From assembly GCA_010645155.1 (NCBI GenBank), contig CM021317.1:1340334-1404333 (forward strand): DNA of 64,000 nt. Direction: 5' to 3'. A program made the translations under genes and the position numbers. Positions 1 to 11,161 of this stretch are shown here, piece after piece. This DNA comes from Tigriopus japonicus. Its lineage: Eukaryota > Arthropoda > Copepoda > Harpacticoida > Harpacticidae. The notes below the pieces were generated by a model. It made no database searches, was not told the DNA's origin, and was given only the letters and a program-made list of their open reading frames with translations. Numbering within the stretch: the first letter of the stretch is position 1; every line of letters starts with the position of its first letter.

Positions 1-1260
1 GCTCGGCAAAATTGTCTTCAGAGAATACCCTAAATATATTGTTCCTTTTGATTACTTTGCATTTTACCTTTGCAGAGATAAATGGAGTTGAATGATCACT
101 AGGGCTCGGAAAAATATTTGCAAAAAAGGGATAAAATATGCAATATAGATATTTTCTTCAAAAGGCCAAAATATTTGGAAAAAAGCCGGATATTTAAGAA
201 ATATTTTTTTGACAAGGCCATTATTTGTTTTTTTTTTGTCTTTGTGCACCCATTTTTCAAATTTGTTTCTGGGGAATTTGATGTATTTGGCCGTTTTTGA
301 AGGCGTATTTGAATGTAATTGATTCAAATACAATTTTCAATTTTCCTCAATAGATGGCGCAGTTTTTTTTCGTGTATGACAATAGTTTTGGTTGTGAATG
401 TCAAATTTCAGGACAAATGCCTTTTTGTAGAGGTTTTTTGTATTTTGGGTTCATTTTTGGTAATCCCAATAGAGCATTGGTCGTTCATTTATTTCCTCAA
501 TTTTGCCTGAAATATTTTTTTTGACTCAAATATTCGAGAAAATGTTTATTTTTCCCTTGAAAAAGCCAAAATATTTGAAAAATCGAGGAAAAACGGATAA
601 ATATTTAAATAGATATATATTGAAAAAACTATTTTCGGGCCCTTATGATCATTTATACTAGTTAGAAATGTACCATGTGAAAGAACCCTCACCTTATCGG
701 TATGTAACATCAATTTTAGTGTCGTTCTGGTTCCCAATTCGTGATGCTTCATTTCCATATCGCATCATCTGAAAATCGAGCATAAGATTGTTGACCAAAG
801 GACTCTGCCTGGTGTTACTGACAATGTCAATATTAAGGTCCCCAGCAAGTGTCATTGATAATTTGGGTTTATCTGCTTTGGAATTCGTAAGAACCTCTTT
901 TAATGTTGTGAAGAACGATTTAAAGTCTCCAGACGGAGAGCGATATAGGTATATTGATCATTATGTCTGTCTTGTCGCAAATAGCAATTAGCTCAATATC
1001 TTTTGAAGACAATTCCAACATGAGTTCATAATTATTGATTTTCCTTGTAAGGATCAAGACTCCCCATCTTTAGAATTCACTCTTAGCTTCGGAAATGATT
1101 TGTAATCTTTTAGATTTAGTTAGGGTAGTACCCCAAGTTTCTTTAACAAAGATTGTATCAGCCTTTGTTTCTTAAATCACCTCCCGTAACTGATATCCGT
1201 TACTTCTCACGGATCTCACATTTTGAGAAATATCAGTGTCACACCCCTTAAATCTATCTG
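1..1260 (-). pseudogene. Decayed LINE endonuclease region, split by a hAT element
   Basis: Read on the minus strand and ignoring stops and frameshifts, this stretch gives an AP-endonuclease-like series: a TIFVKETW-like motif near 1140, AGDLNIDIV near 840 (the GDxN motif) and INDH at the hAT junction near 650 (the SDH motif). These are hallmarks of the APE domain of LINE ORF2, which nicks target DNA for target-primed reverse transcription. The frame carries several stops. The SDH region continues in bases 1-99 once the hAT at 100-644 and one target-site copy are skipped. The element is therefore older than the hAT. The clade cannot be assigned. Confidence 0.55.
100..644. mobile_element. Non-autonomous hAT element (545 bp) in a LINE
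   Basis: The left end reads TAGGGCTCGGAAAAATATTT; the right end, reverse-complemented, begins AAGGGCCCGAAAAT. The flanks ATGATCAC (92-99) and ATGATCAT (645-652) form an 8-bp target duplication with one mismatch, as expected for hAT transposition. It has no transposase ORF, so it would have been mobilised in trans. Its left 200 bp resembles sequence at 9340-9520 and 36146-36350, so this is a repeat family in the window. Confidence 0.75.
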
Positions 1261-1299
1261 CATACCCTGCATGTGTCCTAAAGCCCAAGTCAAAAGCCT

Positions 1300-2420
1300 C
1301 ATCCATGCGGTTATGTGTTAAATAAGTTGAGTTTGATTTTTTTACTATGGAGCAGAAAGTTGTTGTTTCTTTTCAAGGAGTTGGGAATGAAATAGATTTA
1401 CAGTTGGGATCTGGATTGTGATTACACTAGATGATGGAATCATTTTTTTCAGTGATCTTAATTACAGTATTTTTGACAATTTGATACAAGTGCTGCATGG
1501 CGGGTTCTTGCTTTTTTCTTTGTTCTTTGTTGGTGTTCCCATGAACAAACGAGGACTTCGTTGAAAATTACTTCACTCTTCTTTCGGGAATGTTAGGAAA
1601 TTTGGGGAGATTTTCAGCTAAAAAGGAAGGTGCTTCGCAATGCGATTTTACAACATTTGTGGAATTCGAGGCAGGTCCATTTTATAACCAAGTAAAGTTT
1701 GAGATCAACTCAGGCAGAAACGCAGTTAATACCAAAATGTGCCTGTCACTCTCTTTAATCTTATTTCTTTATCGCAAACCTAGCCATTTTTCCTTTTTCA
1801 CTTCGACCTGATTTCGCAATTCTTTGTGTGCGACGTTAATTTTCTCAATTTGCAACATGATCTCCTTATGAATGTCCTCTTGTTTGGAGAAATTCTCCCT
1901 TTCACTACGAAAGCTGACTCAATCCTTTTCTATGTCACTGACTATTTTTTTAAGCCATTTTCTCGTCTATCTTGTCTTCCTGAAGTAGAGCTTTCTTCAC
2001 TTTTTTATTCATGCGCCCTTGCATATATTACTTTGTAGGCCAGGGGTCGGCAACCACTTTTGGGTTAAGGCCCACGAAATTTGATACCTATTGTCAGGGG
2101 CCCACCAAACAGGCATTGGTAGGTTCAGGGGCCCACAAGTTAGCAATCAAAGAGCTTTGGGCCCACGAGTACTGTACTATAGATGGCGTTCGGGCTCACT
2201 ATTTTGGACTTTCTCCATAGCTCCTGGGCCCAACAACGACCACCCTTGGGCCCACATTTGGGCCGCGGCCCACCGGTTGCCGAACCCTGCTGTAGGCCCT
2301 GGTGAACCTGACAACCAGTGCCAAGCCTCACCTAAGAATTCCAATCATCGTTTTTTTCCTTTTGAGGCCATTGAAGAACCCAGCGGTCAACATTCTTAAT
2401 ATGATCGGAGACTATGAAGT
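1300..2420 (-). pseudogene. Possible LINE ORF1 remnant with coiled-coil character
   Basis: On the minus strand a broken frame between about 2030 and 1300 is rich in Lys, Glu and Gln with heptad-like spacing (for example EIMLQIEKINVAHKEL near 1850). It lies upstream, in LINE orientation, of the endonuclease remnant at 1-1260. That is where a LINE ORF1 coiled-coil protein would sit. A hAT MITE at 2041-2289 interrupts it. The identification rests on position and composition only. Confidence 0.3.
2041..2289. mobile_element. hAT MITE with CAGGGGTCGGCAACC ends (249 bp)
   Basis: Terminal inverted repeats are CAGGGGTCGGCAACC on the left and GGTTGCCGAACCCTG on the right, a classic hAT terminus. Flanks TTGTAGGC (2033-2040) and CTGTAGGC (2290-2297) make an 8-bp target duplication with one mismatch. 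Internally it is GC-rich, with repeated GGGCCCAC-like motifs in both orientations. There is no coding capacity. Confidence 0.8.
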
Positions 2421-3017
2421 AATGCTCAGATAGTTCCCTTACTTCGTTGACCGATCAAAGGAGGAAGAAGACGCTAAGCAAGAGATTGAAATTGATAAGT
2501 ACTAAAAACTTTCAACTTCAATCTCGATGCACCTAAAGGTGACGGCGACCACTTCGCTGGGTTCTAGTGTGGGAGCGCCTACGTTGGATCTTTAAAGAAC
2601 GATACATTTTAGCATTTTTTAACATCGCTTGACAAGTTTGAATCATCCATGACAGGTCAACCGTCGTTTCTAGCATGTACTGCAAAAGTCATGCTCATGG
2701 AGTACAACCTTCTCTCTTTATGTGCGGGCTAGATGTGACAGGACAAACAAGACAAACAACGCCTACTACGTTCATGGTTGATATGGTCCTTTAGGTGGTC
2801 CACGGGCGCTATTCGATGTAAAATGATAGTCAGTTGGGTCTCATGTAAGTAAGTCTGTGAAGAAAAAAATATGTTGATGACGGATTGCAGCAAGTATAGG
2901 AAGCACAATGAAAGCATAATGATTATGTAGATTTAAGATTGTCTTGTAGTTCAAAGATTGAGAGTACTAGCACACAACTGCCGATACTTCCATATCATTT
3001 CTTGGTCCACTCTTAGC
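2421..3017. other. No recognisable feature
   Basis: AT-rich unique-looking sequence with no long ORF, no paired terminal repeats and no family resemblance that I can see. Confidence 0.5.
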
Positions 3018-3502
3018 ATCTCAGATTGACTCATCTGAGAAAAGTCTGACCGTCCTCGGATTGACCTTGCAGATTCTGCGCAACTTCTTGCCCCTCTCAA
3101 GCCTGGTGGCCTTCATCTTCTCGGTAAGAAGGTGGCGTCTGCCTCTGACGTAGGAGGTCAAGTTCAGGTCCTCCTTGACGGCCCTGGCCACAGTCCTCTT
3201 GCTCACGGACCGCCTGGCTGCGTGGGCCGATATGGACACAGCTGGGTTGGCCTCGATGGACCTCCTCAGGCCCGCCAAGAACCCGGGGTCCGCTTTTTTG
3301 CCCTGTGTGGGCCGCAGGGGGCGTGGCCTGTCCCCCGGCCAGACTGCAGCCTCTTCACGACCTCGTAGACGGTGGCCCTGGGGTACTTGGTTGACTTGAT
3401 GATGGCTCTGGCGTCGTTGCCGGCCGAGAGCAATTCAGCAATCACTTTACGCTTTTGTTCCTGGGGCTTCATATTTCCGGATTTAAACAAAAAAAATAAC
3501 AA
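3018..3502 (-). pseudogene. mariner/Tc1-type transposase, N-terminal part only
   Basis: Two overlapping minus-strand frames make up the helix-turn-helix half of a mariner-like transposase. The first begins MKPQEQKRKVIAELLSAGND and carries the first HTH. The second carries a second HTH (SISAHAARRSVSKRTVARAV) and stops after RLFSDES, where the catalytic domain starts. A frameshift near 3270 joins them, and the whole DDE/D catalytic half is missing. The VKEDLNL and YVRGRRHLL stretches resemble the elements at 25180 and 32605. GC content is well above the surroundings. No terminal repeats were found, so this is a truncated fossil. Confidence 0.75.
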
Positions 3503-4340
3503 ACATTCAAAACCGGTTTTTGGTCAAACCAGAAAAACGCGGGAAATTAAAATATTCCTCTTGCTTCAGGAGATATACGTCATCCAAGTTTTGTCTGGAT
3601 ACTTCTGCCCCTCCCCGTACAACTTCTTCCAGTATTTTTCTTTGTCCAAGGGTATCAAACTACTTTCCATTTTTTTCGTTAACTAATGGATTCAAAACAC
3701 ATGGAGAAGCTTCCAAGTAACTTTTTTTGTTCAGCCTTTGCTTTTCTTCCTCTGCAGGAAGGATTGTCTTAACAATTGCTAAACTTATGGCTAATAGGTT
3801 CCAACTAATCTTGCCCAATTGTCTCCTAACCACAGGTTCCTGAGATGTATTTCTTTGGGGTCAAGCTCAAATTTTGTAAGAAAGTAGAGTTGAGCAAACC
3901 AAGTTTTGCAATATTTTATCATTTTCCATAATATCTATGGGAAATTTGCCACAAGTGTATGGCATTAGGATGAACACTTTTGTGCTTTTTCACAATCAAA
4001 TAAGAAAATTGACTTTCAAATATACCTTTGGTTTGGTTTCGATTTACTTTATTTTACAACCCGTAAAGGGCTAAGTCATTTTTCAAATTTATTTAAGTCA
4101 TAAGATATTTGATAAGCAGATTTGATGCATCAAAGTAAAGTGTTAGGTGTTTTGACTGAATGTCCTTAGAATTTTGTACTGAACTTCTCTTCTATAGTCA
4201 GAATGTTAAGTTTGATCAAATCTTTGGCGTGCTTCACGGTTTTTGCTTGTCTGAAACAATCTGGGAGCACACGCCTAATTACGTTTTTTCGTGTCGTGTC
4301 TCTACTAAAAAAAATGCATTTTGAGGTGAATGTTCTTTAA
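3503..4340. other. No recognisable feature
   Basis: AT-rich sequence. The short ORFs here have no family resemblance and no repeat structure stands out. Confidence 0.45.
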
Positions 4341-5284
4341 AGGCTGGTCTACACATGAAACATTTTGGCTAGATTATTTGTCAAATATTCCGAAAATGTT
4401 TGGTGTTTGCCAAATGTTTCCTTTTTGTTGTTTCAACACGTGAACGTGCAGTTTGTCAGATATTTTTCCCCTTGGCCAGAGTGTTGCCCATTTTTTCAAA
4501 TTGTTTCAAACTGGCACTGCCAAATACTGTTTGAAAACCAGTCACCTTTAGCAGAGTCCCGTAATTTAGAAAGTGAATTGTAAACTGCCACATATTGTCT
4601 CTTTTCAACGACATTTTTTTCAATCTTGCTTTCTGCCTAAGACTTTTTTCTTTCCTTCAGTGTCATTTAATTTGGATGGAAAGTCTTACGCATAACGCCA
4701 CGCTATGGACATTGTCAATATCCACTGTCATTTTCAGTCCTTTTCTTGTCCCTCCCAACCATTTTAAGACCTCTACTCTCCACTGGCATTGGGTTTTGTT
4801 GAGTTGGGTTTTGGTGAACATTGGCAGTCAAAACTGCTACTTGGCAACGTTGCTACCTTGTAAACTCCTCCGAACCTGTCAGTTGACGCATTTGAGACGT
4901 GACTAGTCTATAACACTTACACCTGATTATCGATGACTTTTGATACCCTTGATTTTGATTTCCGTGGGTCCTTGTAATCTGTCACAAATGACGTTTAATT
5001 TTGGCGATCTTGATGTCAAAAGTCAGAGGATTATTGTTTTGTCCTTCAATCCATTAATTTGCAACTTTTTACTTAACAATAATCGTTTCGTGATTGGACA
5101 CCATGCATGCTTCGATGTGTATTTCGATTGTCGACGAGAAAAAGTTAGCCTAAGGACAAATAATTTTTCAACATGTTCAAAGTCAGAAATATTTGACAAA
5201 CAGAAAATAATATTTGCCATGAAGCATATTTTGTCTTGGATTTAACCAAATATTTGCCGTTTTGTTTCACGTGTAGACCAGCCT
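4341..5284. mobile_element. Non-autonomous TIR element, possibly PIF/Harbinger (944 bp)
   Basis: The left end AGGCTGGTCTACACATGAAA and the right end GTGTAGACCAGCCT are inverted repeats of about 20 bp. TAA stands directly outside both ends (4338-4340 and 5285-5287). A 3-bp TWA duplication is typical of PIF/Harbinger, but a TTAA target (piggyBac or Kolobok) is almost as compatible because the left flank is TTTAA. No transposase is encoded; ORFs inside look fortuitous. It lies directly beside a LINE endonuclease fragment and may interrupt it. Confidence 0.65.
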
Positions 5285-5321
5285 TAACATGAGTTTCGTT
5301 ACCTAAGGAAATATAAGTTGC

Positions 5322-5805
5322 CTAATAATCACTAATGTCATACTCTAGTATACCACAGTAAAGTTCTTTGTTGTAGTTAGTAAAAATGTTATCTATGAGA
5401 GTGCAAGAATGAGATGTAATCCTTGTTGCATCACTACTTACAGGAGATAAGCCGAACTGCTCCAGGGCTCCTATCAAATCAGTTACTGTCCCAGATGATT
5501 TAAGCAAATCAACGTTTAAATCCCCACAAAGGAAAATAGTCTTCCCATTGGAATTCTATAGGACTTCATTTAGTTTGAGGAAAGCTTGGCGAAAGTAAGC
5601 ATATGGTGGAATATACACTGAGAGAAAAATCTTCTTTCCTACTCCTATTCCAATCATTTCACAGCCTTGATCCATACATAATTTCTAGATTTTTAGGCTG
5701 TTTAAAATTTAGAGTTGATTTGATTAAGAATCCCACTCCATCTCCTCTCTTTCCAGGTGCCCGTTCGAGCCCAATGGAACAGTGTAATCCAGGTTGTGGC
5801 CGCTT
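5322..5805 (-). pseudogene. LINE AP-endonuclease fragment
   Basis: Minus-strand frames give GDGVGFLIKS, then FLCGDLNVDLLKSS (the GD-N metal-binding motif), then TRITSHSCTLIDNIFTN and YDISDY (the SDH region). The 5322-5507 portion is closely related to the LINE endonucleases at 37788-38324 and 56878-57567, which share TRIT...IDNIFTN...CGIL. Frameshifts separate the parts. The reverse transcriptase half is not contiguous; the TIR element at 4341-5284 lies on that side. Confidence 0.75.
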
Positions 5806-6187
5806 TTTTAAATGTTGCGCTAGGGCCTCCCTTCCAGTTTTTTCCGCCTGTGGTAGCTTGGAAAAAGTGCGAGTGGTTCAGTTAAAAGGAGATTAATCAG
5901 ACTTGTGTTAAACCTATTGTCAAAATGAGAACAGAATTGACTAAAGTAGAGACATATGTAAGTCATCAAACAACCGATCTCAAAATTGGTTGGTGAAATG
6001 TTGAGCATTTTGGGATCTAAAACGATGATCTCCAGTTCTTGATTGCATTCAGTGATGGCAAATGAATGAATGTCGTGCTTCTGCCACCAGGCAAAATTAC
6101 TTGCAGAAAATGGCAGAACTTCATGCAAAAGAGGGAAGACCTTCTCCAACTAATCAACTGAACTTTTTGAGTCCTAAGCATTCCTTC

Positions 6188-6974
6188 TCAAACTAATTTT
6201 GGATCTTCAACATAGGATGAAATACTGGCGTTTGTAGCAAGGTTATTAAGAGGGGCAATGAAAATGACGGAAAAGAGCAGACCTACAATAGACCTTTGTG
6301 GAATGAAGAACTTTAAAGGAAGGTTACAAAAATCGCCACTAGATGGAGCCAAAACATGGCCAAATTCTCTTGTTTGCAGATCTATCCTCAACATACACTT
6401 GTTGCCAAAATTGTAGCTTCCATCTGAAAGTGGATTTCTCTTCATATTTCAAGTGTTTTAGAGCTCAGCTACGACATTATTGTGTTCAAAAATCAAAAAG
6501 GCATGCTGAGTAATCACAAATTACGGCCAAAGACTAAACGGAAGCGCCCACAACTGTTTCTACCTCAAGATGGCACTAATTGTCATTTTCTCTTTGATTG
6601 AAGCTTAACTTTGCTTCCTTAAGAATTTAAATTTAAATTAAAGAATCTAAATATTCATCTGATGGGGAGTTGTTCATTTTGAGAACAAGAGAACGTACCC
6701 AGGTAGGATGTGTTGAGGGCGCTAAGTCATGTGAGAGCCATCTAGGTGATGCAAATGTGTTTTTTCAAATTGTTCATGCCACTCAATGATCCTTCAGCCT
6801 CAGGATTTGCTTCCTTTCACTAATGAAGCTTTCAATCCCACTCTGGGCCATACCCTGCTTCCCAGTGTTTGAGTTGAAGAAGCAAGACCATGAATTATGC
6901 ACCTTATCAAAGGTCATGGTAAATTCAAGATAAACTACATCAACTGGTAGATGACTCAATGACTCATTGACCAA
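6188..6974 (-). pseudogene. LINE reverse transcriptase, heavily decayed
   Basis: Near 6930 the minus strand encodes VVYLEFTMTFDKV, a decayed RT motif A (usual form VYLDFSKAFDKV). Near 6310 it encodes PQRSIVGLLF followed by YVEDPKLV, decayed versions of PQGSVLGPLLF and the YADD box. The order A, B, C is right for a LINE RT, but the catalytic aspartates are changed. Bases 5820-6149 may hold more of it, but I cannot place them. Confidence 0.6.
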
Positions 6975-7712
6975 ATGTCAATGAACTGTTCTAAATTGTT
7001 AATCAATTGGATGATTACTAAAACGTGGTGTCCCGGGGGAAATGATATCATAGACTTTCAAACAATTTACAAGCTTAGACTTCTTTATTTCTCAAAAAAA
7101 TTACAAACTGCAGGCCAGGGAAGTGTGCCTATAATTACAAGCAAAAACATATCTCTGCTTTAAAAATGCAACATGAGCTAAATTTAATGTGGAGGGAAAT
7201 TTGCCCTGATCCAGGATTCAAGAGATTGAGTAGGAGAAACAAGGAACAAGAATCTGTTAAATGGCAAGAAATGACAAATTCATCCAAAGCCAAAATTTGC
7301 CATCTCTGTTTCTTAAAAGCTCTGTGCGCCCAACTCTCTTCGACAACAGAAGCGAACATGTCATGAAACAAAACGTCTGATGTTGAGGACGCACGAACCA
7401 TTGACTACTTTTTTGAAAGTTTGGAAAGTGTTCAGGTACTTAGCAATGTTTCAAACATTCCAAGAACATCCTCCACATTTTCTACACAACTTATGTGAAG
7501 AGGATATCATAATCGAAAATGCATCCATTCCCAAACCAATTTTGTCAGATATTTTATGCAAAAAAGACGTACAGCTGAAGATCATCACATCTAAGTCTAA
7601 AAATATCAACGTTTTGTCGTCAATCATTGACCTCTAAAAACAGGGATGAGTGGTAATTTTAGAGGGCGGAGGTTTGGGCTAACTTCACTGCCATCATAAA
7701 CAAGGTCATCTA
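6975..7712. other. No recognisable feature
   Basis: Several short ORFs on both strands but none with a recognised domain. No paired repeats seen. Confidence 0.4.
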
Positions 7713-8405
7713 CAGGGTGTACCACTTGAAAACTGGCCTAGGAAAGCATATTTAAGCGGATTTTTTTTTTCTAGAAGCACCTTGTCAATGAAATACACCT
7801 AGTAGAAGCAAGCTTATGCCTCTTTTTAATCCATTCTCACTTTCGAAATGTGTCATTTTGGGGGCAAGATTATTTTAACATTACTAATTTGCAGTAAATG
7901 TTGCTCCCTCCTTCTTGGGATCTCAATCCTTATCCACTTTCCCATTGTAATGGCTTCCATGAGAGAGATAATAGTAAGGTGCAGATTTGAAGTTGCTATA
8001 TGCAGTTTTCAGCCATTTTTTATAAGATGAGAAAATTGAAATCAAGATTTAAACTCAAAGAGCCATATTGGGAAAAAATGGACAAATACAAATGACATCA
8101 GTATTGCTTTGCCCTCAAATTCGAAACATACAAGTTCAGGCCATTTCATTGGCTATTTTAAGGTTTCCAGCTATTGTATTAGTCATTTTGAATGTTTCCA
8201 TATGCTATGTGTAGGTCTTTGAAGGCTTCGTTTTTTGCCATTTATTTTCAAAGTTTGACATTTGATAATAAAAGCCTATCTTATTGCCTTTATTGCAATA
8301 TTGACAACTATATGGACAGATAGAAGGCACTTATGCAGAATGATTCCATTGATATATTTTAGGCCATTTTCATTTTCTTTGTTCATTTTAATATGGCACA
8401 CCCTG
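7713..8405. mobile_element. Possible mariner-derived MITE (CAGGGTGT ends, 693 bp)
   Basis: The left end is TA followed by CAGGGTGTACCACTTGAAAA. The right end, reverse-complemented, begins CAGGGTGTGCCATATTAAAA. CAGGGTGT with a TA target is typical of mariner-like elements. The right flank is CA rather than TA. There is no transposase. Confidence 0.5.
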
Positions 8406-8619
8406 CAGACGCACTTTCTGAGCTCCCTTATTGAGAAGCGACTCTCTCTTGCTTATGCTGCAATTACACTACACTTGTTTTGTCGCATTTTAACGGCACT
8501 TATGTGAGTCACATCGCATTTGAGCTACAAATGTGTCACATTTCCGACTTGGAACATGTTGTAATTTTGTGTGATGTGAAGCACATTTTGGACGCTCGTG
8601 TAGGAGTGGGCGAGAAGCC

Positions 8620-8705
8620 GGTGTCGGTGTCGAGGTGTCGACACCGACACCGGCTTTTTTGGATTTCGGTGTCAGTGTCGACACCAGGTTTCCGGTGTCG
8701 ACGTT
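8620..8705. repeat. GTGTCG/CGACAC minisatellite-like array, left
   Basis: Short units GGTGTC and CGACACC alternate and include the self-complementary GGTGTCGACACC, so single strands could fold. It forms the subterminal part of the possible element starting at 8601. Confidence 0.8.
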
Positions 8706-9339
8706 TTAAGGTTTCGTGAGTTTTTTCTGAAAGTTCCGCAAATCGCGCAAAAATTACATTGAAAGGCTTGCAAAGCAGGGTATTGTGAAATGTAAACCTA
8801 TTTTCCCCTCTCTCCAATTTAAGTTTACCTACAACTTATTTTGATTTTTGTGAAGAATGTCTGGGTCTGTCCAGACTGATCTCCGTGATGAATGTCTTGA
8901 AGTACAAATTTCAACTGACCTTGTCATAGGGAATACAAACATCATAATTGGCCTAGAAAAATGGATCTTTCTCCTTTAAAATTTCAGTAACACTGAAATA
9001 AAACTTTTAAAGCACAATTTGATAATTAAGTTCAATGAAATTTAAATGTCTAGGTACCTAAAATGACAATATTGCAGATAACATTGTCCATAAGGAAATT
9101 TAACAATAAAGTGCAAAGAAATGTTAAATCACTTACATTCAATTATGTTTTTGGGGAATTTGAATAAAAATTTTGCTCATGCATTAAGCCAAGGACATCT
9201 TAATTAAGCAGACGAATAAACTTTTGATACTCAACATCACCATGGGTCTCCAAAGCGTTTGTCATTTCTTAAATGGCTTTTCTACCTCAAAAGCACTATG
9301 AAACCATTTCAAGCCGTTTAGTTTCCGCAATGTCATAAG

Positions 9340-9994
9340 CAGGTCCCGGAAAAACATTTGCTAAAAAGTTGCAAAGTATTTGATGCTCATTTTCTTCAAA
9401 AGAAACCAAATATTTGGAAAAAGAGCCATATATTCATAAATATTTAATACTAAGCCATTATTTGGCTTTTTTGTGTGCGTACACCAATCTATCAAATAAG
9501 TGTTTGGCAATGAACCCTGAACAAAATTTCAGCTGATTCCACAAAATAGGCGCCTCTTGCGGTCAGATTGAGACATAGTTGCCAGCTAATGAGTGTGTTT
9601 TAATGCCACTCTTTGGCAAACCGTTCAAGATTTTCTTGAGATCAACATTTCTCCGAAATGTACGATTTTGATAACAAAATGCCATTGCAAAGAAATGTAA
9701 GCATCTAAGGATAAACCTATTTCTCCAAAGTTTTGCCAAAAGTGGCATTAAAAACCACTCTCTAGCTGGGAACTATGTTTCAATACGACCGCAAGAGGCG
9801 CTTATTTTGTGGAATCAGCTGAAATTTTGATCAAGGTTAATTAAAATCTAATTAGTTGTTGTTGGAGGCACACTTGACACAAACTGGATTTAACAATAGA
9901 AATTTCAATTTCCCCGTTAGATTTTTTCCTTTAAACAACCAAAATATTAGAAAAGTTTGGGAAATACTACGAAAAAATATAATTCTGGACCCTA
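9340..9994. mobile_element. Degenerate hAT-family copy with a nested MITE
   Basis: The left part (CAGGTCCCGGAAAAAC...) matches the internal organisation of the hAT at 100-644: AAATATTTGGAAAAA, CCATTATTTG and GTGCGTACACCAA in the same order. The right end CTGGACCCTA is a plausible mate. No clear 8-bp duplication remains. The fold-back element 9513-9838 is inserted in it. Confidence 0.5.
9513..9838. mobile_element. Fold-back MITE with ~108-bp inverted arms
   Basis: Bases 9513-9620 pair with 9731-9838 as an imperfect inverted repeat. Shared stretches include AAAATTTCAGCTGATTCCAC, CGCCTCTTGCGGTC and TTTTAATGCCACT. The spacer is about 110 bp. No coding potential. The transposase superfamily is not identifiable from the ends. 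Confidence 0.75.
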
Positions 9995-10136
9995 CTTGTA
10001 AAAAATTCCAAACGGGAAAGTTATGTTGCTTACCCTTCATTTGAGGTTAAGGGCCACCAAAAAAGGTTGGAACTTGTTATGTATTTGATAAAACTTAGGA
10101 TGATGATTTTTAAACCCCAAATTCTAATATGAATTA

Positions 10137-10292
10137 CTGGTGTCGGTGTCGTTCTTGGTGTCGGTGTCGGCGTCGACACCAGCGGTGTCGACACCACGGT
10201 GTCGATGGGAAACTTTGACACCGGTGTCGGTGTCAGTGTCGGTTTCAACCTTCCGGTGTCGGTGTCGGTGTCGAGGTCAAAATTGCCGGTGT
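10137..10292. repeat. GTGTCG/CGACAC minisatellite-like array, right
   Basis: About 150 bp of degenerate GGTGTC(G) units in both orientations, with GGTGTCGACACC-type palindromes. It ends in CCCATCCCTA, a hAT-like terminus. Translations of this array are low-complexity artefacts. Confidence 0.8.
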
Positions 10293-10304
10293 CACCCATC
10301 CCTA

Positions 10305-11161
10305 CCTTGAACGATTGTTCTTGTCCGCCTTTCAATATTCATACAATAGGCACCACGTCCTTTTTAATTTTTGAAAAAAATGAGTTGTTGATGGTTGTTA
10401 CTTTCCCTTTTCTTGTTGACGCACTAAACTTGTTTGTTTTGAAATCTTCACTTCACTAAGGCACTTAGAGGTGACCAATCGAAAATTAACAAATCGTTGA
10501 CCCTTCTCAAGGTAGAAAAACTCTGACTTGCTGCATTTCACTGGGAATTGAAGACGAAGTCAAATTTACCATCCAAAGCCTCCAAGGGTAGAATCATCAT
10601 ATACTCTGGCACTTGTTTTGGGCCTAGTGACCTATATTCGGACATTTGGTTACACAATAGACCTATGAAAGGAGTGATAATGAAAGCAACTAAGACATGT
10701 CTTTGGCAAGATTTATTTGTATGAAATTAGGACTCAAAAATAGAAACAGTAACAGAAGTCATAGCAATAATTTGTTACTCCATTTTTCAAACTTGTATTT
10801 TGTTTCACTTACAAGAGTCACCCTAGCAGTTCTCTTCATTTGAATAATAGAGTAGTTTTATAGAGTGAACCAAATGGGTTCAAAAGTGTTTCTCCATACT
10901 GCAAGCTTAAGGTAAGTAAAAAATACAAATCAATAATAGACAATTCCAGTCTTATCATCTTAACCTAACGTTTTACCCATAACGCCAAAAGGATTACATG
11001 TATTCACATGAACTTGCTTGTAGACACTCTACTTTTTTAACTCTATCAACAGCTTCTATTTCCTGTTTGATTGGAATTTGTTTGTTATTTGTAATTATTT
11101 GGGGGGATTCTGTTTGTCTTTGTTTGATTGATTATTTGGGATAATTGATTGTTCCAATCAG
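10305..11161. other. Mostly featureless; possible polypurine tract near 11100
   Basis: No gene seen. At 11098-11112 the sequence TTTGGGGGGATTCTG resembles the polypurine tract and LTR start of the CsRn1-like gypsy at 52261-52275. A 3' remnant of such an element may lie here, but no pol sequence is visible next to it. Confidence 0.3.

Larger units (their letters stand above)
8601..10304. mobile_element. Possible hAT-like element with GTGTCG-rich ends (1.7 kb)
   Basis: The left end begins TAGGAGTGGGCGAGAAGCCG and the right end, reverse-complemented, begins TAGGGATGGGTGACACCGG. Both run directly into GTGTCG/CGACAC arrays. TAGGG-type ends suggest hAT, but no 8-bp target duplication is visible (CGCTCGTG against CCTTGAAC). 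They could be ends of two different copies. A second element, 9340-9994, lies inside. Confidence 0.4.

Noticed and set aside
8480..8817. Short ORFs over the GTGTCG array on both strands
   Set aside because: Low-complexity translation of a hexamer-like repeat with no start context or domain.
10030..10459. Threonine/proline- and valine/serine-rich ORFs
   Set aside because: Same GTGTCG repeat artefact.
11098..11161. Start of an LTR after a polypurine tract (GGGGGGATTCTG)
   Set aside because: Similar to the CsRn1-like boundary at 52261, but no pol end upstream and no second LTR; kept only as a note.
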